DNA of 64,000 nucleotides from Dehalococcoides mccartyi CG5 (GTDB lineage: Bacteria > Chloroflexota > Dehalococcoidia > Dehalococcoidales > Dehalococcoidaceae). A program made the position numbers and the translations under genes. Position 1 is the stretch's first letter, and every line of letters begins with the position of its first letter. Shown in pieces: positions 35,350 through 45,308 of this stretch. The notes under the pieces were generated by a model, which was given only the letters and a program-made list of their open reading frames with translations, did not search any database and was not told where the DNA came from. The stretch is taken from positions 558,001-622,000 of the forward strand of contig NZ_CP006951.1 in assembly GCF_000830885.1 (NCBI RefSeq), read 5' to 3'.

Positions 35350-35895
35350 ATGAGTATAGATAATCAGCCGAATCTGCCTGCCGCTTCATTCAGGTTTCGT
35401 CCTGTTTATTTTATGGCACCCCTGATGGTATTGGTTATTTCACTTCTCCTTACGGCTGTCTATTATGGTCGTTTGCCGTCAGACGTAGCTTACCGCTTCA
35501 GCATTGACGGTGCACCTGTTACCTATATAGATGCCGGGCTTATAACAGGAGTGCTCCTCGGTGTGCAGCTCCTGCTGGTACTATTTGCGTTTGGTCTGGC
35601 GATTTTTTTGCCAAGACTTGGTTTTTTCAAAAACAACCAGACTGATTTCTGGGTAAAACCGGGAACACTGCTTGGTTTTATGGGTAATATCATGGCTGTA
35701 CCCCAGCTTATACTGGCGTATGCCCTTCTGGATGTTTTTGTTTATAATGTTCATCAAATCCACCTGTTGCCGCTCTGGTTGTTTGCCATTATCCTTATAG
35801 TTATAGCGGCTATAGTGATAGGTATATTTGCCATTCCGGTATTTGTCAGGGCCTACAAAACTTTCAATGGCCCAAGTGCAAGCAAAAAGGAGTAA
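35350..35895 (+). CDS. DUF1648-like membrane protein
   Basis: A 181-residue protein with four hydrophobic segments. After the first helix the segment PSDVAYRFSIDGAPVTYID resembles the DUF1648 pattern, in which an extracytoplasmic loop follows helix 1. The function is unknown. ATG 35350 fits the promoter just upstream. glyS follows almost directly, so they are probably co-transcribed. Confidence 0.65.
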   Translation: MSIDNQPNLPAASFRFRPVYFMAPLMVLVISLLLTAVYYGRLPSDVAYRFSIDGAPVTYIDAGLITGVLLGVQLLLVLFAFGLAIFLPRLGFFKNNQTDFWVKPGTLLGFMGNIMAVPQLILAYALLDVFVYNVHQIHLLPLWLFAIILIVIAAIVIGIFAIPVFVRAYKTFNGPSASKKE

Positions 35896-35901
35896 TTGAC
35901 C

Positions 35902-37233
35902 TTGTCTGAAAACATTTCTCAGCCTGTTGCCATGGATAAAATAGTTTCTCTGGCCCGCCGCAGGGGGTTTATATTCCCCAGCAGTGAAATTTACGGCGGC
36001 CTGAATAGTTGCTGGGACTATGGTCCCTTGGGCGTAGAACTGAAACGCAATGTTAAAGAAGCCTGGTGGCGCTATATGGTACGTGACCGGGATGATGTGG
36101 TTGGTTTGGATGCCAGCATTATCATGCACCCCCGCGTTTGGGAAGCCAGCGGTCACGTGGCCGGTTTTTCCGACCCGATGGTTGACTGCAAAAAATGTAA
36201 AATGCGCTGGCGTCCGACAGATTTGGCTGAACCCAAGTGTCCTGCCTGCGGCGGTGAACTTACCGAATCACGCCAGTTTAACCTTATGTTTAAAACTTTT
36301 ATGGGACCAGTTGAAGAAGCCGCCAGTATTGTTTACCTGCGGCCGGAAACTGCTCAGGGTATATTTGTAAATTTTGAAAATGTTTTAAATACCACCCGCA
36401 AAAAACTCCCCTTTGGTATTGCCCAGATAGGTAAATCATTCCGTAATGAAATCACCACCGGAAACTTCATTTTCCGTTCCCGCGAATTTGAACAGATGGA
36501 ACTGGAGTATTTTGTAAAACCGGGTGCGGATGATGCCTGCTTGGAAGAATGGACTCAGTACCGCCTGAACTGGTATAAAAATTTGGGTATGAATCCGGAA
36601 AATCTGCGGCTTCGGGCTCACCGCTCTGACGAACTTGCTCACTATGCTAAAGGTTGCTATGACGTGGAATACAATTTCCCTATGGGTTGGAGTGAGCTTG
36701 AAGGTATAGCCAACCGGCGTGACTTTGATCTGACCCAACATGCCAAATACAGTGGCAAGTCACTGGAGTATTTTGACGAAGAAACCAAGGAACATTTTGT
36801 GCCTTATGTAATAGAACCTTCGGCTGGGGTTGAACGTTCTACTCTGGCTTTCCTGATTGATGCTTATGCCGAAGAACCTGACAAGGACGAGATACGGACT
36901 GTTTTGCACCTGCACCCGGCACTTGCCCCTTACAAAATAGCCGTATTGCCCCTTTCCAAAAAGGAAATACTGTCTGATTATGCCCGCAAGATTTATGCAG
37001 ACCTCAGAAAGTGCTGGATGGTAGCTTACGATGATTCCCAGAGTATCGGCCGCCGTTACCGCCGTCAGGACGAAATAGGTACTCCCTACTGTGTGACGGT
37101 GGATTTCCAGTCTCTGGAGGACGGCATGGTTACCGTCCGTGACCGAGACAGCATGGCTCAGATACGGGTAAAGGTTTCCGAGCTGAGTTATATACTGGCA
37201 GCTAAACTTTCGGGTGAGCCGTTCAATAGCTGA
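35902..37233 (+). CDS. glyS: Glycyl-tRNA synthetase, dimeric class II type
   Basis: A 443-residue enzyme charging tRNA-Gly. Motifs include [20 protein letters not shown] at residue 18, the zinc-type pairs CKKC and CPAC near residues 95-115, motif 2 [29 protein letters not shown], and [14 protein letters not shown] (motif 3). The anticodon-binding domain is C-terminal. TTG 35902 is nine bases after AAGGAG and is preferred; TTG 35896 is only three bases away from it. Confidence 0.95.
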   Translation: MSENISQPVAMDKIVSLARRRGFIFPSSEIYGGLNSCWDYGPLGVELKRNVKEAWWRYMVRDRDDVVGLDASIIMHPRVWEASGHVAGFSDPMVDCKKCKMRWRPTDLAEPKCPACGGELTESRQFNLMFKTFMGPVEEAASIVYLRPETAQGIFVNFENVLNTTRKKLPFGIAQIGKSFRNEITTGNFIFRSREFEQMELEYFVKPGADDACLEEWTQYRLNWYKNLGMNPENLRLRAHRSDELAHYAKGCYDVEYNFPMGWSELEGIANRRDFDLTQHAKYSGKSLEYFDEETKEHFVPYVIEPSAGVERSTLAFLIDAYAEEPDKDEIRTVLHLHPALAPYKIAVLPLSKKEILSDYARKIYADLRKCWMVAYDDSQSIGRRYRRQDEIGTPYCVTVDFQSLEDGMVTVRDRDSMAQIRVKVSELSYILAAKLSGEPFNS

Positions 37234-37246
37234 TTTGGAGGCGAAA

Positions 37247-38494
37247 TTGAAAATTCTCCACTTTGCAGATCTGCACATAGGGGTGGAGAATTATGGCCGT
37301 TTTGACAGTGCAACCGGGCTTTCCTCCCGGTTGGCTGATTTTTTAACTGCGTTTGATCGTTTGGTAGCATATGCCATTGATAAAAAAGTGGATCTGGTGG
37401 TTTTCAGCGGAGATGCTTACAAGAGCCGTGACCCCTCCCAGACCCAGCAACGGGAATTTGCCCGCCGTGTAAGTACTCTGGCAAGTAGCGGTATTCAGGT
37501 GTTTTTACTGGTGGGCAACCATGACCAGCCTAATGCTGCCGGGCGGGCTACTACTACCGAAATATTTGATACTCTGGATATTGCCAATGTGCATGTTTCC
37601 GGCAAGGCCGAGGTGCATCTGATAAATACCCGAAACGGACCTATTCAGATAGCCTCCCTGCCATGGTTACGCCGTTCATCTGTTCTTTCAGTATCAAACC
37701 AAAAGGAAGAAAAGAACTTAAGCATTGAGGAACTGAACCAGAGGGTGGAGAGCTATCTGGCAGGTATTATAGAAAATCTGGCAGGCCAGCTTGATAAAAA
37801 TATACCGTCCATTCTCTCTGCTCATCTTTCGGTCAATACTGCCAAAGTAGGTTCAGAGCGGAATATTTCCATAGGGTATGAACCTACAGTTATGTTAAGC
37901 AATATTGCCAACCCTGCTTTTGATTATGTTGCCTTGGGGCATATTCATAAACAGCAGGTCTTGTCTTCTGCCCCTCCGGTTATTTACCCCGGCAGTTTGG
38001 AAAGGCTGGATTTTGGTGAGGAAAAAGATGATAAAGGTTTTTATCTGGTTGAGATAGACCCGCTAAGCCATAAAACTGATTTTGAGTTTATAAAGCTGGA
38101 AGGCCGCCGTTTTCTGACTATAGAGCTGAATCTGAACGCTGACAGTCTTGACCCCACGCTGGAAGTAATAAATATATTACAGGCAAGGCAGCAAGATATA
38201 AAAGATGCCATAGTCCGCTTGAAACTGGAGTTGCCGGCGGAGATTGGCGGGCAACTGCGGGATAGCGATATAAGAGAAGCTCTTCGCGAAGCTCACAATT
38301 TCACTATCTCTAAAAATGTTATAAGATTAACTCGACAGAGGGCAGATGGCTTCAAGGTGGAAGGTCTGGATCCTATTCAGGCCTTGGAACATTATCTGGA
38401 AATAAAGCAAACATCCGCACAGGAAAAGAAGACCCTGCTGGAATATGGCCGCAGGCTTTACAGTACACTGGATAACAAGCAGACAAAAATTTAA
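37247..38494 (+). CDS. DNA repair exonuclease, SbcD/Mre11-like
   Basis: A 415-residue calcineurin-like phosphoesterase. Metal motifs in order: HFADLHIG at residue 5, VVFSGDAYKSRDPS near 50, VGNHDQP near 87, SAHLSVN near 190 and ALGHIHKQQ near 230. The C-terminal cap resembles SbcD. The usual partner sbcC is not next to it. TTG 37247 has GGAG six bases upstream; the longer frame overlaps glyS without support. Confidence 0.88.
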   Translation: MKILHFADLHIGVENYGRFDSATGLSSRLADFLTAFDRLVAYAIDKKVDLVVFSGDAYKSRDPSQTQQREFARRVSTLASSGIQVFLLVGNHDQPNAAGRATTTEIFDTLDIANVHVSGKAEVHLINTRNGPIQIASLPWLRRSSVLSVSNQKEEKNLSIEELNQRVESYLAGIIENLAGQLDKNIPSILSAHLSVNTAKVGSERNISIGYEPTVMLSNIANPAFDYVALGHIHKQQVLSSAPPVIYPGSLERLDFGEEKDDKGFYLVEIDPLSHKTDFEFIKLEGRRFLTIELNLNADSLDPTLEVINILQARQQDIKDAIVRLKLELPAEIGGQLRDSDIREALREAHNFTISKNVIRLTRQRADGFKVEGLDPIQALEHYLEIKQTSAQEKKTLLEYGRRLYSTLDNKQTKI

Positions 38495-38517
38495 TATCCG
38501 GTATAAAGGAACATTAA

Positions 38518-39267
38518 ATGGCCTACAATTCTTCTTCAGATACCTCACTGGTCAAAGTTCTGGTGGAAGCCAGGCTTGGCTCACGCCGCAAAATGGCCGA
38601 GGCTATAAAACAAGGGTTGGTTACCCTGAACGGGCAAAAAGCGGAATCTTATTCCCAGCCGGTAAATACCCAAAAGGATAAGGTAACCTTTGAGGGCAAA
38701 CTTGTTGTACTTAGCCGCGTACGCCGCATTTACCTTATGTTAAATAAGCCCCCCGAAATAGTATCAACCACCAGTGATGAATTGGGCCGTAAAACAGTGA
38801 TGGATTTGCTCCACCGCCGTTATGAAGGGGCTGGTCTCTTCCCTGTGGGCAGGCTGGATGAAGCCACTACCGGTCTTATATTGCTGACCAACGACGGTGA
38901 AATGACTAACCGCCTTACTCACCCCAGTTATGAAATAGAAAAAGAATACCTTATATCTATTGATGCTGCTCTGACTCAGGCAGATAAAGAAAGTCTGGAA
39001 AAGGGTATCCTGCTGGATGACGGGCTTACCTCGCCTGCCCGCTTGAGCAGGGTTACGGATGAACCACCGTATAACTACAAGCTGATAATCCATGAAGGTA
39101 AAAAAAGGATAGTCCGCCGCATGTTTGCCCGTTTGGGGCATCCGATAAAAGCTTTGAAGCGAAGCCGTATAGCTACACTGCGTTTAGGTAAACTGGAAGA
39201 AGGTAAAACCCGTGAGCTTACTCCGGGAGAGATAGCCGCTCTCAGGCGTATTACCCGCCTTAAATAA
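38518..39267 (+). CDS. Pseudouridine synthase, RsuA/RluB type
   Basis: A 249-residue enzyme with an N-terminal S4 RNA-binding domain (GSRRKMAEAIKQGLVTLNG) and the catalytic GRLDEATTGLILLTNDG near residue 118. YLMLNKPPEIVST and KRIVRRMFARLGHPI complete the RsuA/RluB/E/F pattern. It should modify a uridine in rRNA; 23S position specificity is inferred, not shown. It ends in a convergent eight-base overlap with the next gene. Confidence 0.92.
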   Translation: MAYNSSSDTSLVKVLVEARLGSRRKMAEAIKQGLVTLNGQKAESYSQPVNTQKDKVTFEGKLVVLSRVRRIYLMLNKPPEIVSTTSDELGRKTVMDLLHRRYEGAGLFPVGRLDEATTGLILLTNDGEMTNRLTHPSYEIEKEYLISIDAALTQADKESLEKGILLDDGLTSPARLSRVTDEPPYNYKLIIHEGKKRIVRRMFARLGHPIKALKRSRIATLRLGKLEEGKTRELTPGEIAALRRITRLK

Positions 39268-39997
39268 GGGGTTTACGACGCATGGTCATGCTGGGCGGAG
39301 GCAGGTTTTCCGGGCGGAGATTCAGGTTTTGACGGCGCATTTGCCAGTCTTTAAACACCTTTAAACTCTGCTCGTCATCCAATACGTTCCAGTAACGGTA
39401 ATAATCTGATACATAAAACTTGGGCATAAACCCGTCTGCTACTGTAATAACTTCGTCAGCCACTTTTTCCACCAGCTTGCGGGCAGTTGCTGAAGCGGCG
39501 GGTACGGCAGCCACTATTCTGGCCGGCTTTTTGCGTCTTACAGATTCGATTGCGGCCAGCATGGTGTAACCTGAAGCCAACCCGTCATCAATGATAATGG
39601 CTATTCGTCCGTTCAGTATTGAAAGTGAGCGGTGCCCCCGGTACAGCAGGCTTCTCTGCTGAACTTCCGCCCGTACCTTATTAACAGTGTAGTTTATTTG
39701 CTGTTCTGTCATATGCAGGTAGTTTACTACTTCATGGTTAAGCATGACTGCTCCGTCATCTGCTACTGCCCCGAAGCCTCCTTCCGGCCGAAGAGGTATG
39801 GGCAATTTACGGGAAATGATCATATCCATATCGGCATCCAGTGCCAGTGCCACCTGAGTAGCAATGGGTATGCCTCCGTTCGGAATAGCTAAGACTATGG
39901 CAGATTTATCTTTATAGTGGCTTAGTTTTTCAGCCAGTTGCCTGCCTGCGTCAAATCGGTTTTCAAATATTGGCGATACCAGCGGTCTATGCATCAT
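39260..39997 (-). CDS. Phosphoribosyltransferase-like protein
   Basis: A 245-residue protein with an early segment AIPNGGIPIATQVALALDADMD and the PRPP loop IAIIIDDGLASGYTMLAA near residue 130, a type I phosphoribosyltransferase fold of the kind seen in stand-alone predicted PRTases. The substrate is unknown. Its start overlaps the ade stop by four bases (ATGA) and it follows hpt and ade, pointing to purine salvage. Confidence 0.82.
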   Translation of the reverse strand: MMHRPLVSPIFENRFDAGRQLAEKLSHYKDKSAIVLAIPNGGIPIATQVALALDADMDMIISRKLPIPLRPEGGFGAVADDGAVMLNHEVVNYLHMTEQQINYTVNKVRAEVQQRSLLYRGHRSLSILNGRIAIIIDDGLASGYTMLAAIESVRRKKPARIVAAVPAASATARKLVEKVADEVITVADGFMPKFYVSDYYRYWNVLDDEQSLKVFKDWQMRRQNLNLRPENLPPPSMTMRRKPLI

Positions 39998-41709
39998 GTC
40001 TCCTGTGGTATAAGTTTAAAAGTCTTTACGTCTACCAACCCAAGGTCAGTCAAACGGAGTTCCGGTATAACGGGCAGTGCCATAAATGAGAGGGTGGCAA
40101 ACGGGGTGCTTAACTTGCAGCCCAGTTTGGCTACCTGATTATTTATTTCTTCCAGTTCGGTTACTACTTCTTCAAGTGGTTTGGTGGAAAGCAGCCCGGC
40201 AACCGGCAGGGATACCGAAGCTGTCACCTGACCGTCCACCGCCAGAGCAATACCCCCGTTTATTCTTTCCAATTCCTTTATGGCGGTATACAGGTCAGCA
40301 TCATTAGTGCCCACTGCTACTACATTATGTGAATCATGGGCCACAGATGAGGCGATAGCCCCTTTTTTAAGACCAAAACCTCTTATAAGCCCGTGTCCCA
40401 TGTTGCCGCTTTGGTGGTGTCTCTCCATCACCACTATTTTTAGCAAATCCAGTTCAGTGTTTGCCTTGATAACTCCGTTTTCGGCGGGTATTTTCAGGTC
40501 CAGCCTGCGGGTTACTATTTGGCCGGGTATTACCTCTATTACCGGTATTTGGGGCTGGATGGTTTTCAGAATCAGGTCTTCGGTATCAAAGGGCCTTATA
40601 TGGATACTATTAAGGAGTGATTTGGGTATGCGGCTTTGGGGTTTAAATAAAGCCTGGCCTTTTTCCGCTACCAGTTTACCTTTGTGAAAGACCATATCTA
40701 TATCCAGTTGCTCAAGGTTTTGGCAAACTATCATATTGGCCAGATATCCGGGTGCAATTGCCCCATGACCCTGCAAATGGAAATATTCGGCGGTATTTAT
40801 ACTGGCTAACTGGATAGCCCTTACGGGGTCAAGTCCCAGACGGATAGCTTTGCGTACCACCGCATCAATATCCCCGTCACTTTTCAGATCAGCACAACTT
40901 CGGTCATCCACCACAAAAAGGCAGCGTTTGTAGGTTTGGTCAGTTACCAGCGGTAAAAGCTCTGCCAGATTTTTTTCTGAAGAACCTTCCCGTATCATTA
41001 TATACATGCCGCGAGCCAGTTTTTCTTTGGCTTCGGCAAGGTGGATGCATTCATGGTCAGAGTGGATTCCGGCAGATATATAGGCATTCAGGTCTTTACC
41101 TGACAGACCGGGGGCATGTCCGTCCATCACTTTGCCCGTGGCGGCGATAATCTTGTCCAGTACCGAAGGAACACCAAAGAGCACTCCGGGGAAATTCATC
41201 ATTTCTCCCAGTCCGGTTACGTTTGGAAGACGGAGCAAGTCGGCTACATCTTGGGAGTTTATCTCCGCTCCGGCAGTTTCCAGATGGGTGGCAGGTACGC
41301 AAGAAGGTACCTGTAAAAAAATGCTCAAAGGTAAATCTGCTGAGGCATCCAAGACATAATCAATGCCCTCTTTACCGCAGACATTACTAATCTCATGCAA
41401 GTCTGTTATTAATGCCAAAGTACCGTTGGAGACTACTGCTCTGGCATATTGGGCAATATCCAGCATAGAGCTTTCCACATGGGTATGGCCGTTTATGAGT
41501 CCGGGGAGAAGATAAGCCCCCTTCAGGTCTATCACCTCTTTGCCATGCCTGTAGTCACCCACGCCGGCTATCTTGCCGTCAAAAACTGCCACATTGGTTT
41601 GTTCTATTTCGGCGTTAAATACATTTATAACTCGGGCATTTAAAAGCACCAAGTCGGCTTCGGTTTCGCCTCTGGCAACTTTTATCAACTGGCTAAGGTT
41701 TGTCTGCAT
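39994..41709 (-). CDS. ade: Adenine deaminase
   Basis: A 571-residue amidohydrolase that converts adenine to hypoxanthine and ammonia. The metal motif GLINGHTHVESSML is near residue 65, followed by DLHEISNVCG, the GHAPGLSGKDLNAYISAGI segment, and the C-terminal HDSHNVVAVGTND. ATG 41709 has GGAGG nine bases upstream and lies in the 3' end of hpt, so the two are coupled. Product hypoxanthine is the substrate of the neighbour. Confidence 0.95.
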   Translation of the reverse strand: MQTNLSQLIKVARGETEADLVLLNARVINVFNAEIEQTNVAVFDGKIAGVGDYRHGKEVIDLKGAYLLPGLINGHTHVESSMLDIAQYARAVVSNGTLALITDLHEISNVCGKEGIDYVLDASADLPLSIFLQVPSCVPATHLETAGAEINSQDVADLLRLPNVTGLGEMMNFPGVLFGVPSVLDKIIAATGKVMDGHAPGLSGKDLNAYISAGIHSDHECIHLAEAKEKLARGMYIMIREGSSEKNLAELLPLVTDQTYKRCLFVVDDRSCADLKSDGDIDAVVRKAIRLGLDPVRAIQLASINTAEYFHLQGHGAIAPGYLANMIVCQNLEQLDIDMVFHKGKLVAEKGQALFKPQSRIPKSLLNSIHIRPFDTEDLILKTIQPQIPVIEVIPGQIVTRRLDLKIPAENGVIKANTELDLLKIVVMERHHQSGNMGHGLIRGFGLKKGAIASSVAHDSHNVVAVGTNDADLYTAIKELERINGGIALAVDGQVTASVSLPVAGLLSTKPLEEVVTELEEINNQVAKLGCKLSTPFATLSFMALPVIPELRLTDLGLVDVKTFKLIPQET

Positions 41710-42241
41710 CCGGTTTTTCCTCCAGAGCAAATATTTCGGGCAACTGGCGGTAGCATTCTGCCCAGTCCAGTCCGTAACCTACCAGAAACTTGTCCTCAAC
41801 TTCGCAGCCCAGATAGTCTATTTCTACCGGACAGACTCTTCGGCTGGGTTTACTGAGAAGGGCGCACAGCTTCACAGAGTTTGTGCGGCGTTTTTTCAGA
41901 TACTTTAGCAGGTAAGAAACAGTTAACCCTGAATCTACAATATCTTCAATCACCAGTATATCTTTTTCCGCGATATCCCGGTTAAGCGGTCTGGTCAGGT
42001 GTACTTTGCCACAGCTTTGAGTATTTTTGCCATAGCTGGCCAGACCTACAAAATCCAGTTCAACCGGCATATTCAGGCGGCGGACAAGGTCAGCCATAAA
42101 GACAAAAGATCCCTTGAGTACGCCTATAACTACCAGAGGTCTATCCTTGAAATCACGGTTAATCTCATAGGCCAAACGCTCAAGATAAACTTCTATTTCA
42201 GTCTTGGGAATAAAAAGTGAAAGTTTCATCCTGTTCATCAT
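41693..42241 (-). CDS. hpt: Hypoxanthine phosphoribosyltransferase
   Basis: A 182-residue enzyme turning hypoxanthine or guanine plus PRPP into IMP or GMP. Signature segments: VIGVLKGSFVFMADLVRR near residue 38, the PRPP loop VIEDIVDSGLTVSYLL near 95, and FLVGYGLDWAECYRQLP at the end. The first Met could be at 42241, 42238 or 42229; no clear ribosome site decides it. It leads the salvage cluster hpt-ade-PRTase. Confidence 0.95.
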   Translation of the reverse strand: MMNRMKLSLFIPKTEIEVYLERLAYEINRDFKDRPLVVIGVLKGSFVFMADLVRRLNMPVELDFVGLASYGKNTQSCGKVHLTRPLNRDIAEKDILVIEDIVDSGLTVSYLLKYLKKRRTNSVKLCALLSKPSRRVCPVEIDYLGCEVEDKFLVGYGLDWAECYRQLPEIFALEEKPDADKP

Positions 42242-42526
42242 CTGGTTGTGATTATAGCCTGCAAATCTCCACCTGTCTAGAAACAGGGGTATTTTTGTTG
42301 GTATCTGCCGTTTGTTATTTCAAGCCTAACCTTGGAGTATAAAATACGTTATAGGAAAAGGTGGCTGATTTGGCTTTTTGGGGAGGTGTTTACGGGTGTA
42401 GCTTTTTGGGCAACAGGATTGCCTAAACTTTAGTTCTGCAATTATAAGTTTTAAAGCTAAATGGTATGCTTCGGGGAAAAAGAGTGTTATAATTTGTCAG
42501 CTAAATTGATAGATAACGAGGATTTT
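42242..42526. other. Divergent intergenic region between hpt and the zinc-ribbon gene
   Basis: About 285 bases. On the right it carries the extended -10 promoter of the gene at 42527. I see no RNA gene in it. Confidence 0.4.
42485..42493 (+). promoter_or_regulatory. Extended -10 promoter of the gene at 42527
   Basis: TGT directly followed by TATAAT (42488-42493). This gives a leader of about 27 bases carrying CGAGGA before the ATG. Confidence 0.6.
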
Positions 42527-43192
42527 ATGAAGTGTTTGAATTGTTCCCGTGATTTTGAGGATAATCTGGTTGAATCGGGTTTGCTGTTTTGCCCTTTCTG
42601 CGGGGTTGGCCAGCCCAGAGGTTCCCAAAACCCTGATATCAATAATATGACTTTTTGCAGTTGCGGTCAGGGTATTGTTGGTAAAGTAAATTATTGCCCG
42701 GGTTGCGGGCAGATGTTAAACCCTGATGCCCCTCCGCTTGAACTAACCGGCCGTCTCTACAAGAACACAACCCGCCGTGAAACAGCCGACAAGACCCCGC
42801 CAGTGGTTCAGGAAATCCCTGAAGATACCGAATATGAAAATGATGAACAGTTAGAGTTTGCCCGTAGGCCACAGGTTTACCGGGATAATGAAGAAACTCC
42901 CCCTTCTGCCAGACCTGCCAGGCAAGCCTATCCCTATTATGACCAGCATGAAGAACGGTCTCGTAGCCGTACGTCCCGCCGTTATGCCGCTGATGATGAT
43001 TATTATGAAGATGAAGAGCCTATTCGTTACCGCAATTCCCGCCGCCCTGCTAAGGCCTACCGCGAAGAACGCAGTTACCGGCCTAACCGCCGAAATGATG
43101 TAATGCCGCTCCTTGTGGTACTTTTGATTGCCGGAGTGGGTGTACTGGGCTATGGTATTTATCTGCTCATTCAAAACTTTATCGGCAGTTAG
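42527..43192 (+). CDS. Zinc-ribbon protein with disordered middle and C-terminal membrane anchor
   Basis: A 221-residue protein. The first 65 residues hold two cysteine clusters: CLNC with CPFC, and CSCG with CPGC. Residues about 80-185 are low-complexity, rich in Arg, Glu, Asp, Tyr and Pro and probably disordered. The last 30 residues form one membrane helix (VMPLLVVLLIAGVGVLGYGI), so the rest faces the cytoplasm. ATG 42527 begins at the first ribbon; the longer frame is not supported. Confidence 0.75.
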   Translation: MKCLNCSRDFEDNLVESGLLFCPFCGVGQPRGSQNPDINNMTFCSCGQGIVGKVNYCPGCGQMLNPDAPPLELTGRLYKNTTRRETADKTPPVVQEIPEDTEYENDEQLEFARRPQVYRDNEETPPSARPARQAYPYYDQHEERSRSRTSRRYAADDDYYEDEEPIRYRNSRRPAKAYREERSYRPNRRNDVMPLLVVLLIAGVGVLGYGIYLLIQNFIGS

Positions 43193-43216
43193 GCATCTTA
43201 ATCTGTCCTTAATATT

Positions 43217-43233
43217 ATTGATATATAATCAAT
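43217..43233. promoter_or_regulatory. Palindrome upstream of the ABC transporter genes
   Basis: ATTGAT, five bases, ATCAAT: a perfect palindrome in the 94-base gap before the ABC ATPase gene. A regulator site is possible, but AT-rich palindromes also occur by chance. Confidence 0.35.
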
Positions 43234-43286
43234 CTTTATATCAGGGTTGATTATTCCCTTTTACTGCAAATAGAGAAAGGAAACAG

Positions 43287-44204
43287 ATGGTTATTCAAGT
43301 GCAAAATCTGGTAAAGGTCTACGGCTCGATTCGGGCAGTGGACGGTATCAGTTTTGAGGTTAAAAAAGGTGAAGTTTTTGGCATGCTTGGTCCTAACGGG
43401 GCTGGCAAAACTACCACTGCTGAAATCATTGAAGGTTTGCGTGATGCAGATTCCGGCAGTGTCAGTGTAATGGGTTTGGACGTGCGTAAACAACGTGACC
43501 AGATTAAGCAGCTTATCGGTATCCAGCTGCAGGCTCCGGCCTTGTTACCTCTATTAAATGTAGAGGAAATACTTAAACTCTTTACCTCTTTCTATCGTAA
43601 TTCAGTGCCGGTGGAAAAACTGCTGGACATGGTGTCTCTTACCGAGAGCCGCAAGGTGCTTTCCAAAAATCTTTCAGGCGGTCAGCAACAGCGTTTGTCG
43701 GTTGCTATGGCTATGGTAAATAATCCGGAGATTACATTTTTGGATGAACCTACCACAGGGCTTGACCCTCAGGCTCGGCGTGGTTTGTGGTCAGTGATTG
43801 AAGAGCTGCGTTCCCAAGGGAAAACAGTTTTCCTTACCACCCATTATATGGATGAGGCTGAAAGGCTTTGTGACCGTATTGCGGTAGTAGACCATGGCAA
43901 GATAATAGCTTTGGATACTCCTAAAAAACTTATCTCAGGCAACTTTAAAGAAAGCGCTATTGAGTTCGAAATGGAACCTGTTCCTTCAGGCGAACTTCTG
44001 GGTTCTTTCCCCTGTGTGACCAGTGCGTCTGTAGAAGGGTTTGAAGTTATTTTGTACTCAAATAATGTCCCCAAAACTATGGGTGCCATACTTGATTATG
44101 CAGACAAAAACAGGGGTAATACCGAACTGCGTAATTTGCATGTTCGTCAGGCCACTCTGGAAGATGTATTTTTGAAGCTGACTGGCAGGAAGATACGGGA
44201 ATGA
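43287..44204 (+). CDS. ABC transporter ATP-binding protein, ABC-2 type
   Basis: A 305-residue ATPase. Walker A GPNGAGKTTTAE is near residue 38, the signature LSGGQQQRLSVAMAMV near 130, Walker B ITFLDEPTTGLD, and the switch His in LTTHYMD. The extra C-terminal domain is as in drug or lipid exporters (daunorubicin-resistance type). It overlaps the permease gene by four bases. Confidence 0.93.
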   Translation: MVIQVQNLVKVYGSIRAVDGISFEVKKGEVFGMLGPNGAGKTTTAEIIEGLRDADSGSVSVMGLDVRKQRDQIKQLIGIQLQAPALLPLLNVEEILKLFTSFYRNSVPVEKLLDMVSLTESRKVLSKNLSGGQQQRLSVAMAMVNNPEITFLDEPTTGLDPQARRGLWSVIEELRSQGKTVFLTTHYMDEAERLCDRIAVVDHGKIIALDTPKKLISGNFKESAIEFEMEPVPSGELLGSFPCVTSASVEGFEVILYSNNVPKTMGAILDYADKNRGNTELRNLHVRQATLEDVFLKLTGRKIRE

Positions 44205-45283
44205 ACTCATTTATTAGCATGCTAAACGCCAATTTCAAGCAATTTCTTCGGGACAAGACCGCTTTGTTTTTTACACTGGCTTTTCCGGTACTGTTTATTA
44301 TTATGTTTGGGTTGGTTTTCAGCGGCACAGACAAGATTAGCTATGATGTTGCTCTGGTAAACGAAGACAATTCCCAGATAAGTCAGGGTATCACCGAGGC
44401 TTTCAGCCAGGTAACCATCTTTTCGGTAAAAGACAGCCCCCGTGATGAAAGCCTGCAACTGCTCAAAGACGGTAAACTGAAGGCCGTTATAATAATACCT
44501 GAGGGTTTGGGAATAGCTGCTCTGTCAGGACAAACTACCGATATCCAAGTTTACTATGATGGTTCTCAAACCAACGTAAATCAGATTCTATTGCCGGTGA
44601 TTAAAGAAATACTCCAGACCATAAACCGTGAGATAACCCAGACGCCTGTTTTATTTCAAATCAGTGAAGAAACTATCCAGACCAAAGATATGAGCATGAT
44701 GAGTTTCTTTATACCGGGCGTACTGGCTATGTCCATTATGTTTCTGGGACTTTACTCTGCCATGCCGCTTATACAGCAGAGGGAAAAGAAGATTTTAAAA
44801 CGGCTGGGGGCTTCCCCTATTTCCCGTTCCACTATTATATTCAGTCAGGTGGTTCTCAGACTGGGGCTGGCAGTACTTCAGACTATTATTATTATAGTCA
44901 TAGGCCAGCTTATGTTTGGCGTGGAAATTTTGGGTAACTGGTGGCTTCTCTTGGGGCTGGTGATGCTGGGTACACTTTCATTTATCAGTTTGGGGTTTCT
45001 GGTGGCCTCGCTTGCCAAGACCGAAGAAGGTGCTATGCCCATCGTTCAGCTTATTCAGTTCCCCATGATGTTCCTTTCCGGTATTTTCTTCCCGCTGGAA
45101 TTCATGCCTGATTTTATGCGTCCGGTGGTAAACGCTTTACCGCTTACCTATCTGGGAGATGCTTTCAGACAGGTAATGGTGGATGGCGCACCCGCTTTTC
45201 CGCTGGGAGTTGATTTACTGGTAGTCACAGGCTGGCTGGTGGTCTGTATGGCTGTATCAATCCGCTTTTTCCGCTGGGAATAA
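44201..45283 (+). CDS. ABC-2 type transporter permease
   Basis: A 360-residue membrane protein with one N-terminal helix, a large outer domain of about 140 residues (DVALVNEDNSQISQG onward), and five C-terminal helices after residue 165. This is the ABC2_membrane_3 layout of exporters. It pairs with the ATPase just upstream. The substrate is unknown. Confidence 0.92.
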   Translation: MNSFISMLNANFKQFLRDKTALFFTLAFPVLFIIMFGLVFSGTDKISYDVALVNEDNSQISQGITEAFSQVTIFSVKDSPRDESLQLLKDGKLKAVIIIPEGLGIAALSGQTTDIQVYYDGSQTNVNQILLPVIKEILQTINREITQTPVLFQISEETIQTKDMSMMSFFIPGVLAMSIMFLGLYSAMPLIQQREKKILKRLGASPISRSTIIFSQVVLRLGLAVLQTIIIIVIGQLMFGVEILGNWWLLLGLVMLGTLSFISLGFLVASLAKTEEGAMPIVQLIQFPMMFLSGIFFPLEFMPDFMRPVVNALPLTYLGDAFRQVMVDGAPAFPLGVDLLVVTGWLVVCMAVSIRFFRWE

Positions 45284-45308
45284 GCAATACAGAAAAGTGC
45301 AAATATTA

